A stretch of 64,000 bases of DNA from Legionella sp. (GCA_031291115.1 JARLJQ010000040.1:27561-91560), one strand, 5' to 3'; counted from the stretch's first letter, positions 26,586-35,224 are shown. Made by a program: numbers and translations. The notes: generated from the letters alone by a model not told the origin.

Positions 26586-28421
26586 ATGTTAATTGAGTTT
26601 GACCGCTTTCAACAATGGCGAGGAGAGCATGCGGAGTCAGAGCGAAAATACTATAACTCTGCGGTACTTTTTGATGCCTATGTTGACTCAGTAGCTAACC
26701 TCCAAGTTATCTCCGCTGATTTTGCAGCGGGCGTAGAGTCGGTAAAATTTAAAGAGTTTGATCTTTTTGAGGCGCGAAATTTCGGCGCCTTATTGTTTTT
26801 GAAATTAGTGGTTGATGAATCTTTGGCACAGCTTGCTGAGGATGAAGAAAATACAGCGGCACGTGAAGCCTTAGTGAGTGTCAACACAATTTTATCTAAT
26901 GCGTATGAAAATAAGAGACAAGACTTACATGAAACAATCCCTCAATTTTTTGAATGCATTAAGAAAATAATTGATTTAAATAATCTTACTTATATGCAGA
27001 TAAATCAAGAGCAGCGTTTGTTGTTTGCTTTGGATACTTGTTTTCGTTTGATACTTCCTACAATCGATACGTTGACTTGGTATAAACTAGCCGCAGCTAA
27101 GCTTCTTTACTCGGTAGATAAGCTAGAAAATGAGATAAACATTTGTTTGAGTAAAATTGAGATTAAAGTAAAAAAAATAAATTTTGATTTGGAGCATCCT
27201 GAGTTCAATGCTCTTGATGCACTACAACATGCGTTTAATCAACGTTATATCCATAGCTTAACGAGCAATAGTTCGGAAAATGAATCTAGATCTGGATTGG
27301 TGGAATTAACCTCATTGGAAGTGGAGTTAAATCACGTATCAGAAGCTATTGCTGAGTTAAGTGACTTAAGACGTAATCAATTAGTGTTGAACACAAACAT
27401 TCAAATGATAAGTGAGCTGCTTAAGAGCATAAAGGAAAATAATCAGCTAGTTACAGGACGACTTTATTTTTTAGATTTAATAAAAAAGCATGAAAACGCT
27501 TATAATTTGTTGATGCGCGGGACTCAGGAAACAAATGAGCGTGACCATTTTATTGATGTTGTAACGCAATTAAATGAAGCGATGGATGAATCTTATTTTT
27601 CTTTGCGAATGACCCATTTCCTGAGTAAGGTCAGCGCACCGGTTACGGAGTTTTATCGTAAGAAAGCGCCGCAAATAGTACAAAATATAGTGGACCGTGT
27701 TGTGCCTGCAACCTATGACAGTGCATGCAAAAAATTGCTACTGCAATTGGCAGCGAATCATTTAGCTGATTTGAAGATGCAATTGCTGCAAAATAAACAA
27801 GAAATTGCAGCGATAGCTACAGAGCTATTTTCTGACAGTGATGAATTAAAGCTGATTATGGATAATGAGCCTGTTGAAAGCTTTGATACTTTACTGATAA
27901 GAACCCAGGCAATGAAAGACGCAATCCAAAAATACAATGAATTATACGCTTCCATAAAAGAGAACTGGGTATATTTTTACCGATATCAAAATAATGCAGA
28001 ACATTTAGGTCGGTTTATTGAGTTTCAACGTACTTATTTTGTTGCTATTTTAAGTTTCCTAGCGCGGTTTTTTTCAATCTTCAACACAGATACGGTTCAA
28101 ATCATTAATAAAGCAAAAGAATGCAAACAAGGCTTTGAACTTCTTGGGGAGCGATATAAAGCGGCGGTACGCTATGAGATAAGCCAAATTGATAAAGAAC
28201 CGACGTTTCATCCGGATATGAAAGCTCGATTAAAAAAAGACATTAATGATGAATTAGTCACTGCGGTAAGTCAGAACTGCTCATCCAGTGATGTAATGAA
28301 CAGGCGTTCAACGCGCTTACTCATCAATAGTTCACTAACCCTTTTTGCTACTAAGCCATCGCCGAGGGTTTCTGTGCAACAGAATGAGCCTGAATACACT
28401 GATTCAAGCTTTGAGTTTTAG
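26586..28421 (+). CDS. Large helical protein of unknown function, candidate effector
   Basis: I do not recognise this 611-residue protein. It is predicted almost entirely alpha-helical with coiled-coil-like Leu/Glu/Lys spacing (for example around 170-300 and 395-460), one mildly hydrophobic segment near 485-500 (TYFVAILSFLARFFSIF), no signal peptide and a Glu/Ser-rich tail (QQNEPEYTDSSFEF). AAGGAAAG precedes the ATG. Legionella genomes carry many long helical Dot/Icm substrates of this appearance; that is a compositional argument only. Next to it, in the opposite direction, is another unassigned protein of similar type. Confidence 0.6.
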   Translation: MLIEFDRFQQWRGEHAESERKYYNSAVLFDAYVDSVANLQVISADFAAGVESVKFKEFDLFEARNFGALLFLKLVVDESLAQLAEDEENTAAREALVSVNTILSNAYENKRQDLHETIPQFFECIKKIIDLNNLTYMQINQEQRLLFALDTCFRLILPTIDTLTWYKLAAAKLLYSVDKLENEINICLSKIEIKVKKINFDLEHPEFNALDALQHAFNQRYIHSLTSNSSENESRSGLVELTSLEVELNHVSEAIAELSDLRRNQLVLNTNIQMISELLKSIKENNQLVTGRLYFLDLIKKHENAYNLLMRGTQETNERDHFIDVVTQLNEAMDESYFSLRMTHFLSKVSAPVTEFYRKKAPQIVQNIVDRVVPATYDSACKKLLLQLAANHLADLKMQLLQNKQEIAAIATELFSDSDELKLIMDNEPVESFDTLLIRTQAMKDAIQKYNELYASIKENWVYFYRYQNNAEHLGRFIEFQRTYFVAILSFLARFFSIFNTDTVQIINKAKECKQGFELLGERYKAAVRYEISQIDKEPTFHPDMKARLKKDINDELVTAVSQNCSSSDVMNRRSTRLLINSSLTLFATKPSPRVSVQQNEPEYTDSSFEF

Positions 28422-28500
28422 ACTCTATCTTTTGTTAAACGGAACCGTGTTTTCATCTGCTGTTAACCTCTTTAGATCAATATGCAATAGATAGAAAATA

Positions 28501-29574
28501 TCACGGGGCACGCCTCATCGAAAGCTGATACTCTTCAGTTAAATCAGTAAACACCTGAGCTTCTCTCTTGATTTGATTCAAGGTTCTTGCTTTGAAAAAT
28601 CCAGGACTTAAGTCTCTGCCTAAAATAGAAAATACAAGTTCAGCGATACAAGTAACCACAGCAGTAACCAGCTGATTCCAGATTTTATTGTTCGGATTTT
28701 CAGGGTAGAGTAAGTTCTCAAAATTTTTTTTAAAGAGCGCTAACTTCGCGGCAGAAGCGGGCGGGTTTTTAGGATAGTTTTCATAAAAGTCACTTAACTC
28801 GGTTTGCAAGTTTCTTGTGATTCGGCGAGCTTCTTCTATATTTTCTGCATTATCATTATGGGGATAGAGTAATTCTAAGTTTATTATAGCAGTACTTAAA
28901 TTTTGATAAGAAGAATCGACTTTAGTATAAAAGTTCGTAGCAAAAGACTTATCGCGCCGGTCAAAATCCAAAAGAGCTGCATAAGGAGTATCGGAAAATT
29001 TAAATTCTTCTTTGTCGAGGAAGTACTCACTAAAAAAATAATTGAGGGTGGTTGAAAGGAATACATCTCTCCTAATAGCAGCCTTCATTTCTTCCAAAGA
29101 CCATGCTTGATTTTTGGGAATTAGGACGCATGTATCCAGGTCGTGTCCTTGCGTCATTTTAATTTCACAGTATTTGATATGAGCAGGCCATCTTCTATAG
29201 AATGCAACCGCGGGACAGCCCATAATCAAAATGAAACCATCTTCTTTTGTTATAGTAAAGGCATTTTTTAGGCCGGGTGCTATGCTTGCTGGCTCGTGTC
29301 TGGTTGGATCAAAAATGTTACGCGGTTTGTTTGCTGAATAGGCAAAAGAATCCATAAACTCTAAGAGCGTGAGATTAAATCGGCCGTTAAATCCCTCTGG
29401 AAATGGAGTTCGAAGATCATGCCTGAGATCGGGCATGCAGTCATCCATTAGATCAACAGTGTAAAATTCTTGATTTTTATTATGATGGTAATGAGAGTTA
29501 TCGTTGTTGCAATAAGATTCTCCACACCCAACGACAACACCTTCTCCGTTAAATTCATGTAATTCTCTAGGCAT
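28501..29574 (-). CDS. Unknown protein with a methyltransferase-like N-terminal half
   Basis: The N-terminal 150 residues follow the order of a class I SAM-methyltransferase fold: GEGVVVGCGESYCNN (glycine loop), YTVDLMDDCMPDLRHDL (acidic end of strand 2, then strand 3), FNLTLLEFMDSFAY (strand 4), and ITKEDGFILIMGCP (strand 5). No family could be named. The C-terminal half is helical. I place the start at the ATG at 29574 (MPRELHEFNG); the frame remains open to 29673 but the added residues are basic and unlike the rest. There is no signal peptide. Possible effector; the methyltransferase idea is tentative. Confidence 0.55.
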   Translation of the reverse strand: MPRELHEFNGEGVVVGCGESYCNNDNSHYHHNKNQEFYTVDLMDDCMPDLRHDLRTPFPEGFNGRFNLTLLEFMDSFAYSANKPRNIFDPTRHEPASIAPGLKNAFTITKEDGFILIMGCPAVAFYRRWPAHIKYCEIKMTQGHDLDTCVLIPKNQAWSLEEMKAAIRRDVFLSTTLNYFFSEYFLDKEEFKFSDTPYAALLDFDRRDKSFATNFYTKVDSSYQNLSTAIINLELLYPHNDNAENIEEARRITRNLQTELSDFYENYPKNPPASAAKLALFKKNFENLLYPENPNNKIWNQLVTAVVTCIAELVFSILGRDLSPGFFKARTLNQIKREAQVFTDLTEEYQLSMRRAP

Positions 29575-29827
29575 ATAAATGATACTCTTTTTAGTGTGTG
29601 GGCGATTATTGTACACCTTGTTGCTTGTTTTGAATAGGTTATATTTTATACGAGAATACAAATAAATGATCACAGAACATTGGCCGTTCCTGAGTACTCC
29701 TACGTAGGTCTGGATAAGGATTCAGACTGCAACATCAATAATTCATTTAAAATCATTACGTCGCAATTCTAATTTTGAGCTATATTAAAATGTACATGGA
29801 TTTAATATATCAACTCAAGGACACACC

Positions 29828-31078
29828 ATGAGCGCTCTTCTGCTATTGATTTTAGCAGTAACATCAACATACTTGCCGCAATTACCTCTAGATTTACCAG
29901 AAGGAAAGCAAGCGATTGTTGCAGACATTAAATTTATGGGCGAATTAGCGCCCTTTTTGAACGCCACGCAATCGACTGTTCAGTCGATTAATGAATTTAA
30001 TCTGATGTTACATAATGAGGCACCTACTTTACATCAGTCAGTGATCCATAAAGCATTGATGACGTTAAAATGCGCTACTGAATACAATGTAGATCATAAT
30101 AATATTTTAACCCTTATCGATTATTCTTTACCTTCAAATGAGAAACGGTTGTGGGTTTTTGATCTACAGGCAAAAAAACTGCTTTATCATACTTATGTAT
30201 CGCATGGTATTAAATCAGGTGCTTTACAGACTAATTTCTTTTCGAATAAATACAACAGCAAGGCAAGCAGTATTGGCGTTTATCAAACTCAAAAATCCTA
30301 TTACGGTCGTGATGGGCTTTCATTACGCCTGGAAGGACTGGATCGAAGCTTTAATGATAATGCCTCTAATCGCGCTGTGGTCATCCATTCAGGATGGTAT
30401 GTAGAAGAGGGTTTCATTAAAAAATACGGCAGACCAGGGCGCAGTTGGGGATGTCCTGCATTGCCCTTAGCGAATTCGCAGGACATCATTAATACTATTA
30501 AAGATAAGTCTTTGTTAGTGATTTATTATCCTAATGACAATTGGTTTACCAAGTCCAAATTTTTAAACTGCGATAGATCTTTGGTTGCGAATAAAGGCTC
30601 AGCTGAAGTGCCTGTAATAGCTCCAGATGATAAACGTGATGATATTCTCTTTGTTGGGGGTGGTTATAAAAGCAATAAAGGGGATGACAGCAAACCTGTT
30701 GCTGTGGTTTCTGCAGAGATATATCAGCGCATCTTTCATACGACAGCACCTTTAACACGTATGTTGCGACGCCAAATTAATAATGCGGAATACATTGCTT
30801 TAAGTACGGCAGAATTTAATTATTTGGCGAATCAACATGATGATCATGATGCTGGTTTAAACGTAGTTGCTTTCGTGGTTCCAGTGATAAAACAAGTACG
30901 TGGTGGTTATTATGAGACGCAAATGCAGATTGTAAATTTGGGTAAGATAAAAGAAGCTAAAGTACATGCGAATGCTCGGGAAAATGCTTCAGGCAATGGT
31001 TTCACGGTTTATTTTGAAGGGAAGCCGGCAATTAATTTGAACGCTTCCAATCAGTTTATTCGCTGGGTGGGATTGTAG
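29828..31078 (+). CDS. L,D-transpeptidase (YkuD_2-type) family protein
   Basis: The catalytic motif is present as VVIHSGWYVEEG followed by RSWGCPALP, with the conserved His, Ser, Cys and the Gly-Cys-Pro of the murein L,D-transpeptidase catalytic-domain family (YkuD_2). Upstream, KRLWVFDLQAKKLLYHTYVSHG is the usual first strand pair, and NKYNSKASSIGVYQT precedes the active site. The N-terminal residues 1-17 are a hydrophobic export signal. About 200 C-terminal residues after the domain are unassigned. The enzyme would cross-link or edit peptidoglycan in the periplasm. AAGGA lies 7 bases before the ATG. Confidence 0.83.
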   Translation: MSALLLLILAVTSTYLPQLPLDLPEGKQAIVADIKFMGELAPFLNATQSTVQSINEFNLMLHNEAPTLHQSVIHKALMTLKCATEYNVDHNNILTLIDYSLPSNEKRLWVFDLQAKKLLYHTYVSHGIKSGALQTNFFSNKYNSKASSIGVYQTQKSYYGRDGLSLRLEGLDRSFNDNASNRAVVIHSGWYVEEGFIKKYGRPGRSWGCPALPLANSQDIINTIKDKSLLVIYYPNDNWFTKSKFLNCDRSLVANKGSAEVPVIAPDDKRDDILFVGGGYKSNKGDDSKPVAVVSAEIYQRIFHTTAPLTRMLRRQINNAEYIALSTAEFNYLANQHDDHDAGLNVVAFVVPVIKQVRGGYYETQMQIVNLGKIKEAKVHANARENASGNGFTVYFEGKPAINLNASNQFIRWVGL

Positions 31079-31103
31079 CCATCAGGGAGCTGCGGAGAGA
31101 TTA

Positions 31104-31129
31104 TCCCTTCTCCCAAACGGGAGAAGGGA
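31104..31129. terminator. Hairpin with TCCCTTCTCCC arms, related to the element at 10030
   Basis: TCCCTTCTCCC (31104-31114), loop AAAC, GGGAGAAGGGA (31119-31129): a perfect 11-bp stem between the convergent L,D-transpeptidase and cydX ends. The 20 bases from 31101 are shared with the core of the long palindrome at 10030-10097. It probably terminates transcription in both directions and belongs to the same repeat family. Confidence 0.65.
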
Positions 31130-31141
31130 CAGATCCTTTGC

Positions 31142-31267
31142 TCAGGATGATGAAATATCTTCATTCAGCGCGGGATCATTATCCACTCGAAACTCAAGCC
31201 ATAATGCATTTAAGATTGCAAAAGCACATGCTAAACCAGTGCCTAAAATCCAGGAAAAATACCACAT
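31142..31267 (-). CDS. cydX: Cytochrome bd small subunit CydX
   Basis: A 41-residue protein beginning MWYFSWILGTGLACAFAILN, the CydX hallmark, followed by ALWLE and a polar acidic tail. CydX is a single-helix subunit that stabilises the haem groups of cytochrome bd oxidase. TAGGAGA precedes the ATG at 31267, 11 bases after the cydB stop, as the last gene of the operon. The gene is easily missed because of its size. Confidence 0.93.
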   Translation of the reverse strand: MWYFSWILGTGLACAFAILNALWLEFRVDNDPALNEDISSS

Positions 31268-31278
31268 AAATTAATCTC

Positions 31279-32415
31279 CTAATAAGCCGTATCTGGGTTT
31301 TCAGTAATCGTCTGCTCAGTAACTTTACCGCGCAATACACGATAAACCCACGCAGTGTATGCCAATACTATAGGTAAGAAAATGGCCACAGCAATAAGCA
31401 TAATAAACAGGGTTAAATGACTGGAGGAACTGTCCCAAACGATTAAACTTTGCTCTGGATTTGTGGAGGAGGGTAGAATGAATGGAAACATGCTCACACC
31501 TACCGTTGCAATAATCCCAGTCACAGACAAGGCACTGAAAAAGAAGGCCAATTTCGCCCATCGTGCGCTGATTAAAGCTAATAGTGCCGCAACCACTCCA
31601 AGAATCGGTACTAATAAGGTAATTGGATAAGCACGGTAATTATTAAACCAGGCATCCGGTTGCTGGATGGCGGCTTTATAAAGTGGATTGGATGGGCCAT
31701 CATGAGGCACAATGCCTGTTAAGCTGTATCCATCAATACCGTAATGCAGCCAGACCCCTGCGCTAATAAAAACAATGGGGGTCAGGAACGCACAGATTTT
31801 AGCGGCTTTTCTTGCTCGACGCTGTATATGGTCTTCCGTTTTCACAGTTAGGAAAAAAGCGCCATGCATAGCCAGCATCAAGACAGATAATACCCCACTT
31901 AATAAGGCGAATGGATTAAGCAAACTTAAAAAATCACCTGTATAAAATGGACGTAAACTTTCATCAAAGTGAAAGGGCACGCCTTGTAATACATTACCAA
32001 GTGCTACACCAAAGATTAATGTTGGCACAAAGCCGCCAATAAACAAAGCATAATCCCAAAAACTGCGCCATGTTGGGTTTGTTACTTTAGAACGGTACTT
32101 AAATCCAACCGGACGTAAAATTAAAGCCATTAAGACGAGGAACATGGCGAAATAAAATCCAGAGAAAGAAAGGGCATATAATGCAGGCCACGCCGCAAAA
32201 ATTGCTCCACCGCCAAGGATAAACCACACTTGATTGCCTTCCCAGGTGGGGGCGATGCTGTTAATTAAGATACGTCGGTCCATATCGGTTTTAGCCACCC
32301 AGGGCAGCCACATGGCAACGCCCAGGTCGAATCCATCCATTACGGCAAAACCAATCAATAAGACACCAATAAGTGCCCACCAAATAATACGTAATACTTC
32401 ATAATCCAAGGGCAT
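31279..32415 (-). CDS. cydB: Cytochrome bd ubiquinol oxidase subunit II
   Basis: The 378-residue, nine-helix protein shows CydB landmarks: IIWWALIGVLLIGFAVMDGFDLGV at the N-terminus (in two overlapping motifs), NSIAPTWEGNQVWFILGGGAIFAAWP, and a C-terminal WDSSSSHLTLFIMLIAVAIFLP. It pairs with CydA to form the terminal oxidase that reduces O2 at low tension and tolerates NO. The start follows the cydA stop by two bases. Confidence 0.96.
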   Translation of the reverse strand: MPLDYEVLRIIWWALIGVLLIGFAVMDGFDLGVAMWLPWVAKTDMDRRILINSIAPTWEGNQVWFILGGGAIFAAWPALYALSFSGFYFAMFLVLMALILRPVGFKYRSKVTNPTWRSFWDYALFIGGFVPTLIFGVALGNVLQGVPFHFDESLRPFYTGDFLSLLNPFALLSGVLSVLMLAMHGAFFLTVKTEDHIQRRARKAAKICAFLTPIVFISAGVWLHYGIDGYSLTGIVPHDGPSNPLYKAAIQQPDAWFNNYRAYPITLLVPILGVVAALLALISARWAKLAFFFSALSVTGIIATVGVSMFPFILPSSTNPEQSLIVWDSSSSHLTLFIMLIAVAIFLPIVLAYTAWVYRVLRGKVTEQTITENPDTAY

Positions 32416-32417
32416 TA

Positions 32418-33953
32418 TTATTCTCCATGAGTCATATAATCAGGGCCAAGACGGATGTATTTAATCATCAAATAGACTTCAACCACCGCAAGTGTTGAAT
32501 AAAAAAGGACAAAGCCTGATATTGAAGTCAGTACTTGATTTGTGCTGACGGACGATGTACCCATGAATGTAGGTAATATACCTTGAACCGACCAGGGTTG
32601 ACGCCCGTACTCTGCAACTACCCAACCTAATTCTGCAGCAAGCCAGGGTAACGGCAAGGCCCAGAAGGCAATGCGTAAATACCAGCGTGAAGTATGCAGT
32701 TTGTGCTTTGCCGATAAGTAAAAACCGGCGGCAAATAATAAAATAAAGAAAAACCCACAAGCGACCATGATACGGAACGCAAAAAACAAAGGAGCCACTT
32801 TAGGTTTGAGATCATGAGCTGCTTGGCTGATTTGTTCTTCAGTGGCATCAACTACATTTTCGGTGTATCTCTTCAGCAAAAGGCCATAACCCAAATAGGT
32901 ATTATGTGCCGTAAAATCAGCTTTTGCCTGTTCGTCATTTGGATTTTTTTGCAATCGGGTTAAGGCCTCATAAGCGAGCATTCCCTCTTTAATTCGTCCT
33001 TTACCTTGCTCGATAAGCTCTGCAATACCTTCTAATGGCTGAGTGAAGGAGCGGGTTGCAATTAATCCCAGAGCAAAAGGAATTTCTATGGCGTAATCGG
33101 TGGTCATTGTTTTTTCGTTGGGAATACCAAAAAGCGTCAGTGCTTCAGGTGCTTTTCCAGTATGCCAAAGTGCTTCAATGGCTGCGAATTTCATTTTTTG
33201 ATTGCTGTAGTCAAGATGTCCGCTTTCATCACCTAATACAACTACCGCTAAAGCTGAAGCCAGACCAAAGCTTACGGCAATTGTTATAGAGCGTTTGGCA
33301 AAATCGATGTTTCTGCGGCGCAATAAAAAATAGGCGCTAATAGATAAGACAAACATAGAACCAGTAACGTAGCCCGCACTTATGGTATGCACAAACTTGG
33401 CTTGCGCGACGGGATTAAACATCACTGTAGCAAAATTGGTGACTTCCATACGCATGGTCTGAAAATTGAACTCCGCACCAACAGGGTTTTGCATCCAGCC
33501 ATTGGCGATTAAAATCCATAAGGCCGAAAGATTCGTACCTAAAGCCAGTGCCCAGGTACAACACATATGTTGCAAACGGCTTAATTTATCCCAGCCAAAG
33601 AAAAATAAACCAACAAAGGTTGCTTCCAAAAAGAATGCCATGATGCCTTCAATAGCCAGTGGCACACCAAAAACATCGCCGACGTAGTGAGAATAATAGG
33701 CCCAGTTCGTTCCAAACTGAAACTCCATGGTTAAACCGGTCGCTACGCCTAAAACAAAGTTAATACCAAAGAGCAGGCCCCAATACTTAACCATTTGTCG
33801 CCAGATCTCACGACCAGTCATTACATAAATGGTTTCCATAATTGCCAGGATTAAAGACAGTCCTAAGGTTAGAGGAACAAAAAGAAAATGATAAAGAGCC
33901 GTTAATGCAAATTGCATACGGGAAAGATCAACTAGGTCACTACCAGGAATCAT
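32418..33953 (-). CDS. cydA: Cytochrome bd ubiquinol oxidase subunit I
   Basis: The 511-residue subunit has the haem b595/d axial His in ALTALYHFLFVPLTLG, the b558 His in KFVHTISAGYV, the GWVVAEYGRQPWSVQG quinol-site signature and a full-length Q-loop, as in the long (E. coli-type) subclass. GAGGT precedes the ATG. It is the first catalytic gene after globin and cydP, but a palindromic repeat (33990-34036) separates it from cydP. Confidence 0.96.
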   Translation of the reverse strand: MIPGSDLVDLSRMQFALTALYHFLFVPLTLGLSLILAIMETIYVMTGREIWRQMVKYWGLLFGINFVLGVATGLTMEFQFGTNWAYYSHYVGDVFGVPLAIEGIMAFFLEATFVGLFFFGWDKLSRLQHMCCTWALALGTNLSALWILIANGWMQNPVGAEFNFQTMRMEVTNFATVMFNPVAQAKFVHTISAGYVTGSMFVLSISAYFLLRRRNIDFAKRSITIAVSFGLASALAVVVLGDESGHLDYSNQKMKFAAIEALWHTGKAPEALTLFGIPNEKTMTTDYAIEIPFALGLIATRSFTQPLEGIAELIEQGKGRIKEGMLAYEALTRLQKNPNDEQAKADFTAHNTYLGYGLLLKRYTENVVDATEEQISQAAHDLKPKVAPLFFAFRIMVACGFFFILLFAAGFYLSAKHKLHTSRWYLRIAFWALPLPWLAAELGWVVAEYGRQPWSVQGILPTFMGTSSVSTNQVLTSISGFVLFYSTLAVVEVYLMIKYIRLGPDYMTHGE

Positions 33954-33989
33954 GGCTTACCTCTCAAATAGAAATGAATGTGGTTTATA

Positions 33990-34036
33990 GGATCTGTTGA
34001 CATTTCGCTAGCTTGAGCCGAAATGTCAACAGACCC
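33990..34036. repeat. Palindromic repeat family, copy 3, inside the cyd operon
   Basis: Arms GGATCTGTTGACATTTCG and CGAAATGTCAACAGACCC pair over about 17 bases with a short loop (CTAGCTTGAGC). It is the inverse orientation of the copies at 17471 and 25762. Its position between cydP and cydA, 37 bases before the cydA ATG, means that mRNA from the globin promoter must pass through it. It could attenuate, process or stabilise the cydABX message. Confidence 0.75.
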
Positions 34037-34045
34037 CTTACACTA

Positions 34046-34204
34046 CTAATTATTTTTTTGTTCTTTAGAGCCTAACAGCCATTGGGCGGTATTTTCTTTG
34101 CGTGGTTTTTCAACACCTTTAAAACAGACAACCCATAAGGTAATTAACAGGGAGAATTTAATAATTAAGGTCACTAAGATATCACGAGTTATTGGTTTTA
34201 TCAT
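34046..34204 (-). CDS. cydP: Putative cytochrome oxidase small subunit CydP
   Basis: A 52-residue protein with one membrane helix: MIKPITRDILVTLIIKFSLL, then ITLWVVCFKGVEKPR and a polar tail with NTAQWLLG. This matches the CydP pattern (short, Arg/Asp before the helix, Lys-Pro after it) and sits directly upstream of cydA, as in other gammaproteobacteria. The start is 5 bases after the globin stop. The role in bd oxidase is inferred from family and position. Confidence 0.78.
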   Translation of the reverse strand: MIKPITRDILVTLIIKFSLLITLWVVCFKGVEKPRKENTAQWLLGSKEQKNN

Positions 34205-34209
34205 GGTTA

Positions 34210-34593
34210 TTAACCTCTCTGTTCCTCTTTATCCAGCATTCCGTACTTTAACGATCCTGCAATTAATAATGCTTTTTGCATTATTTCCTCAACAGCTCCT
34301 TTTGGCAAATGATTTATTGCTTCTTGCTTGAATAAATCAAGCCAGCGCATAAAGTGCTCTTCTTTAATTGAGGTCAGTTGTTTGATGAAAACGTGTTTTT
34401 GATAGGCATTGCCATGGTACTCATTGCTCTTAAGCATCACGCTGCTCCAAAACTGGCAAAGAAGAGGGAGATGCTCATCCCAATTCACTTGAGCTACGTC
34501 GTTAAAGACTGGCCCCAATAGTTCATCTGCTTGGACTTTCTGGTAAAAATGAGTCACCAGTTGTTCGATGTGTTCTTTAGTCAAGGCTGTCAT
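34210..34593 (-). CDS. Group III truncated hemoglobin
   Basis: The 127-residue globin matches group III truncated hemoglobins such as Campylobacter Ctb: helix B/C LVTHFYQKVQADELLGPVFND, E-helix region W-EHLPLLCQFWSSVML, proximal His67 in YQKHVF and helix G/H RWLDLFKQ. Such globins bind O2 and NO and are often NO-responsive. It is the first gene of the cydP-cydA-cydB-cydX operon. An NsrR-like operator lies 39-61 bases ahead of its start. Confidence 0.87.
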   Translation of the reverse strand: MTALTKEHIEQLVTHFYQKVQADELLGPVFNDVAQVNWDEHLPLLCQFWSSVMLKSNEYHGNAYQKHVFIKQLTSIKEEHFMRWLDLFKQEAINHLPKGAVEEIMQKALLIAGSLKYGMLDKEEQRG

Positions 34594-34631
34594 AAGCTAC
34601 TGCCGATAGATAAATTACATCAATAGTAATG

Positions 34632-34654
34632 AAGTTGTATTTTAAATGCAACTT
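34632..34654 (-). promoter_or_regulatory. NsrR-like operator upstream of globin-cyd operon
   Basis: AAGTTGTATTT-T-AAATGCAACTT is an 11-1-11 dyad with 10 of 11 matching pairs. It follows the gammaproteobacterial NsrR consensus (AAGATGYATTT-T-AAATRCATCTT) at most positions, including the exact spacing. It lies 39 bases upstream of the globin start, where binding would cover the promoter. NsrR is an Fe-S repressor released by nitric oxide. No nsrR gene is in the window, so regulation is inferred. Confidence 0.65.
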
Positions 34655-34740
34655 ATGATTATTAAAATAATTCGTAAGTGCACTGATATTAAAAAATAGA
34701 CATTAATTTACTATAAATCAGATCTTGAGCAAGTGATTAA

Positions 34741-34757
34741 TTGTATTTAAAATACAA
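34741..34757. promoter_or_regulatory. Second operator-like palindrome, TTGTATTT-A-AAATACAA
   Basis: This is a perfect 8-1-8 palindrome with the same TGTATTT/AAATACA core as the site at 34632, about 106 bases centre to centre, in the region between the globin operon and the divergent Gly-rich protein gene. It could be a second site of the same repressor or act on the divergent promoter; the outer AAG/CTT bases of the NsrR motif are missing. Confidence 0.45.
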
Positions 34758-34863
34758 ACAAGTACGCAATAAAAAAAGCATTTTGTCGATCTGGTTCCAT
34801 TCTTATTGAGTATGATTTAAGCTATACTAATAGAAGGAATAAGTAAAATAATGAGGATGCATC

Positions 34864-35205
34864 ATGAGTGGAAATACGATGAGTAACGTCATGCGTACTG
34901 CAGTTTTTGCTCTAGGCCTTTTCGCTAGCGCAGTATGCGGCGCACATGGCGGCGGCGGAGGTGGCGGTCATGGTGGTGGAGGTTACCACGGTGGCGGCGG
35001 CTATCACGGTGGAGGTGGGTATTATCATGGTGGCGGTGGTTACTATCACGGTCATGGTGGTGGTTATTACGGTGGTGGTGGTTGGGGTTGGGGGCCTGGT
35101 GTAGTTATCGGTGTTCCTTTTGGTGGTTATTACCCTCCCACATGTCAGACCGTTCGTGTATGTAATACTTACGGGCATTGTTGGTTACAACAATCTTGTG
35201 ATTAA
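34864..35205 (+). CDS. Exported Gly/His/Tyr-rich small protein
   Basis: After a signal peptide (VFALGLFASAVCGAHG) about 55 residues consist of GGGYHGGGGYYHGG-type repeats. These are followed by a non-repetitive tail with four Cys (PTCQTVRVCNTYGHC and QQSCD) that could form disulphides in the periplasm. GAGG precedes the ATG. His-rich glycine repeats may bind metal, but there is no direct support. A clear terminator follows. The repeat DNA gives long spurious frames on all strands. Confidence 0.8.
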   Translation: MSGNTMSNVMRTAVFALGLFASAVCGAHGGGGGGGHGGGGYHGGGGYHGGGGYYHGGGGYYHGHGGGYYGGGGWGWGPGVVIGVPFGGYYPPTCQTVRVCNTYGHCWLQQSCD

Positions 35206-35224
35206 TTGTTCTTCAGTAATTTAA

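Noticed and set aside
34912..35178. Long open frames on both strands over the glycine-rich gene
   Set aside because: They arise from the GGT/GGC repeat DNA read in other frames (Thr- or Trp/Arg-rich translations); only the frame with a signal peptide and Cys-containing tail is credible.
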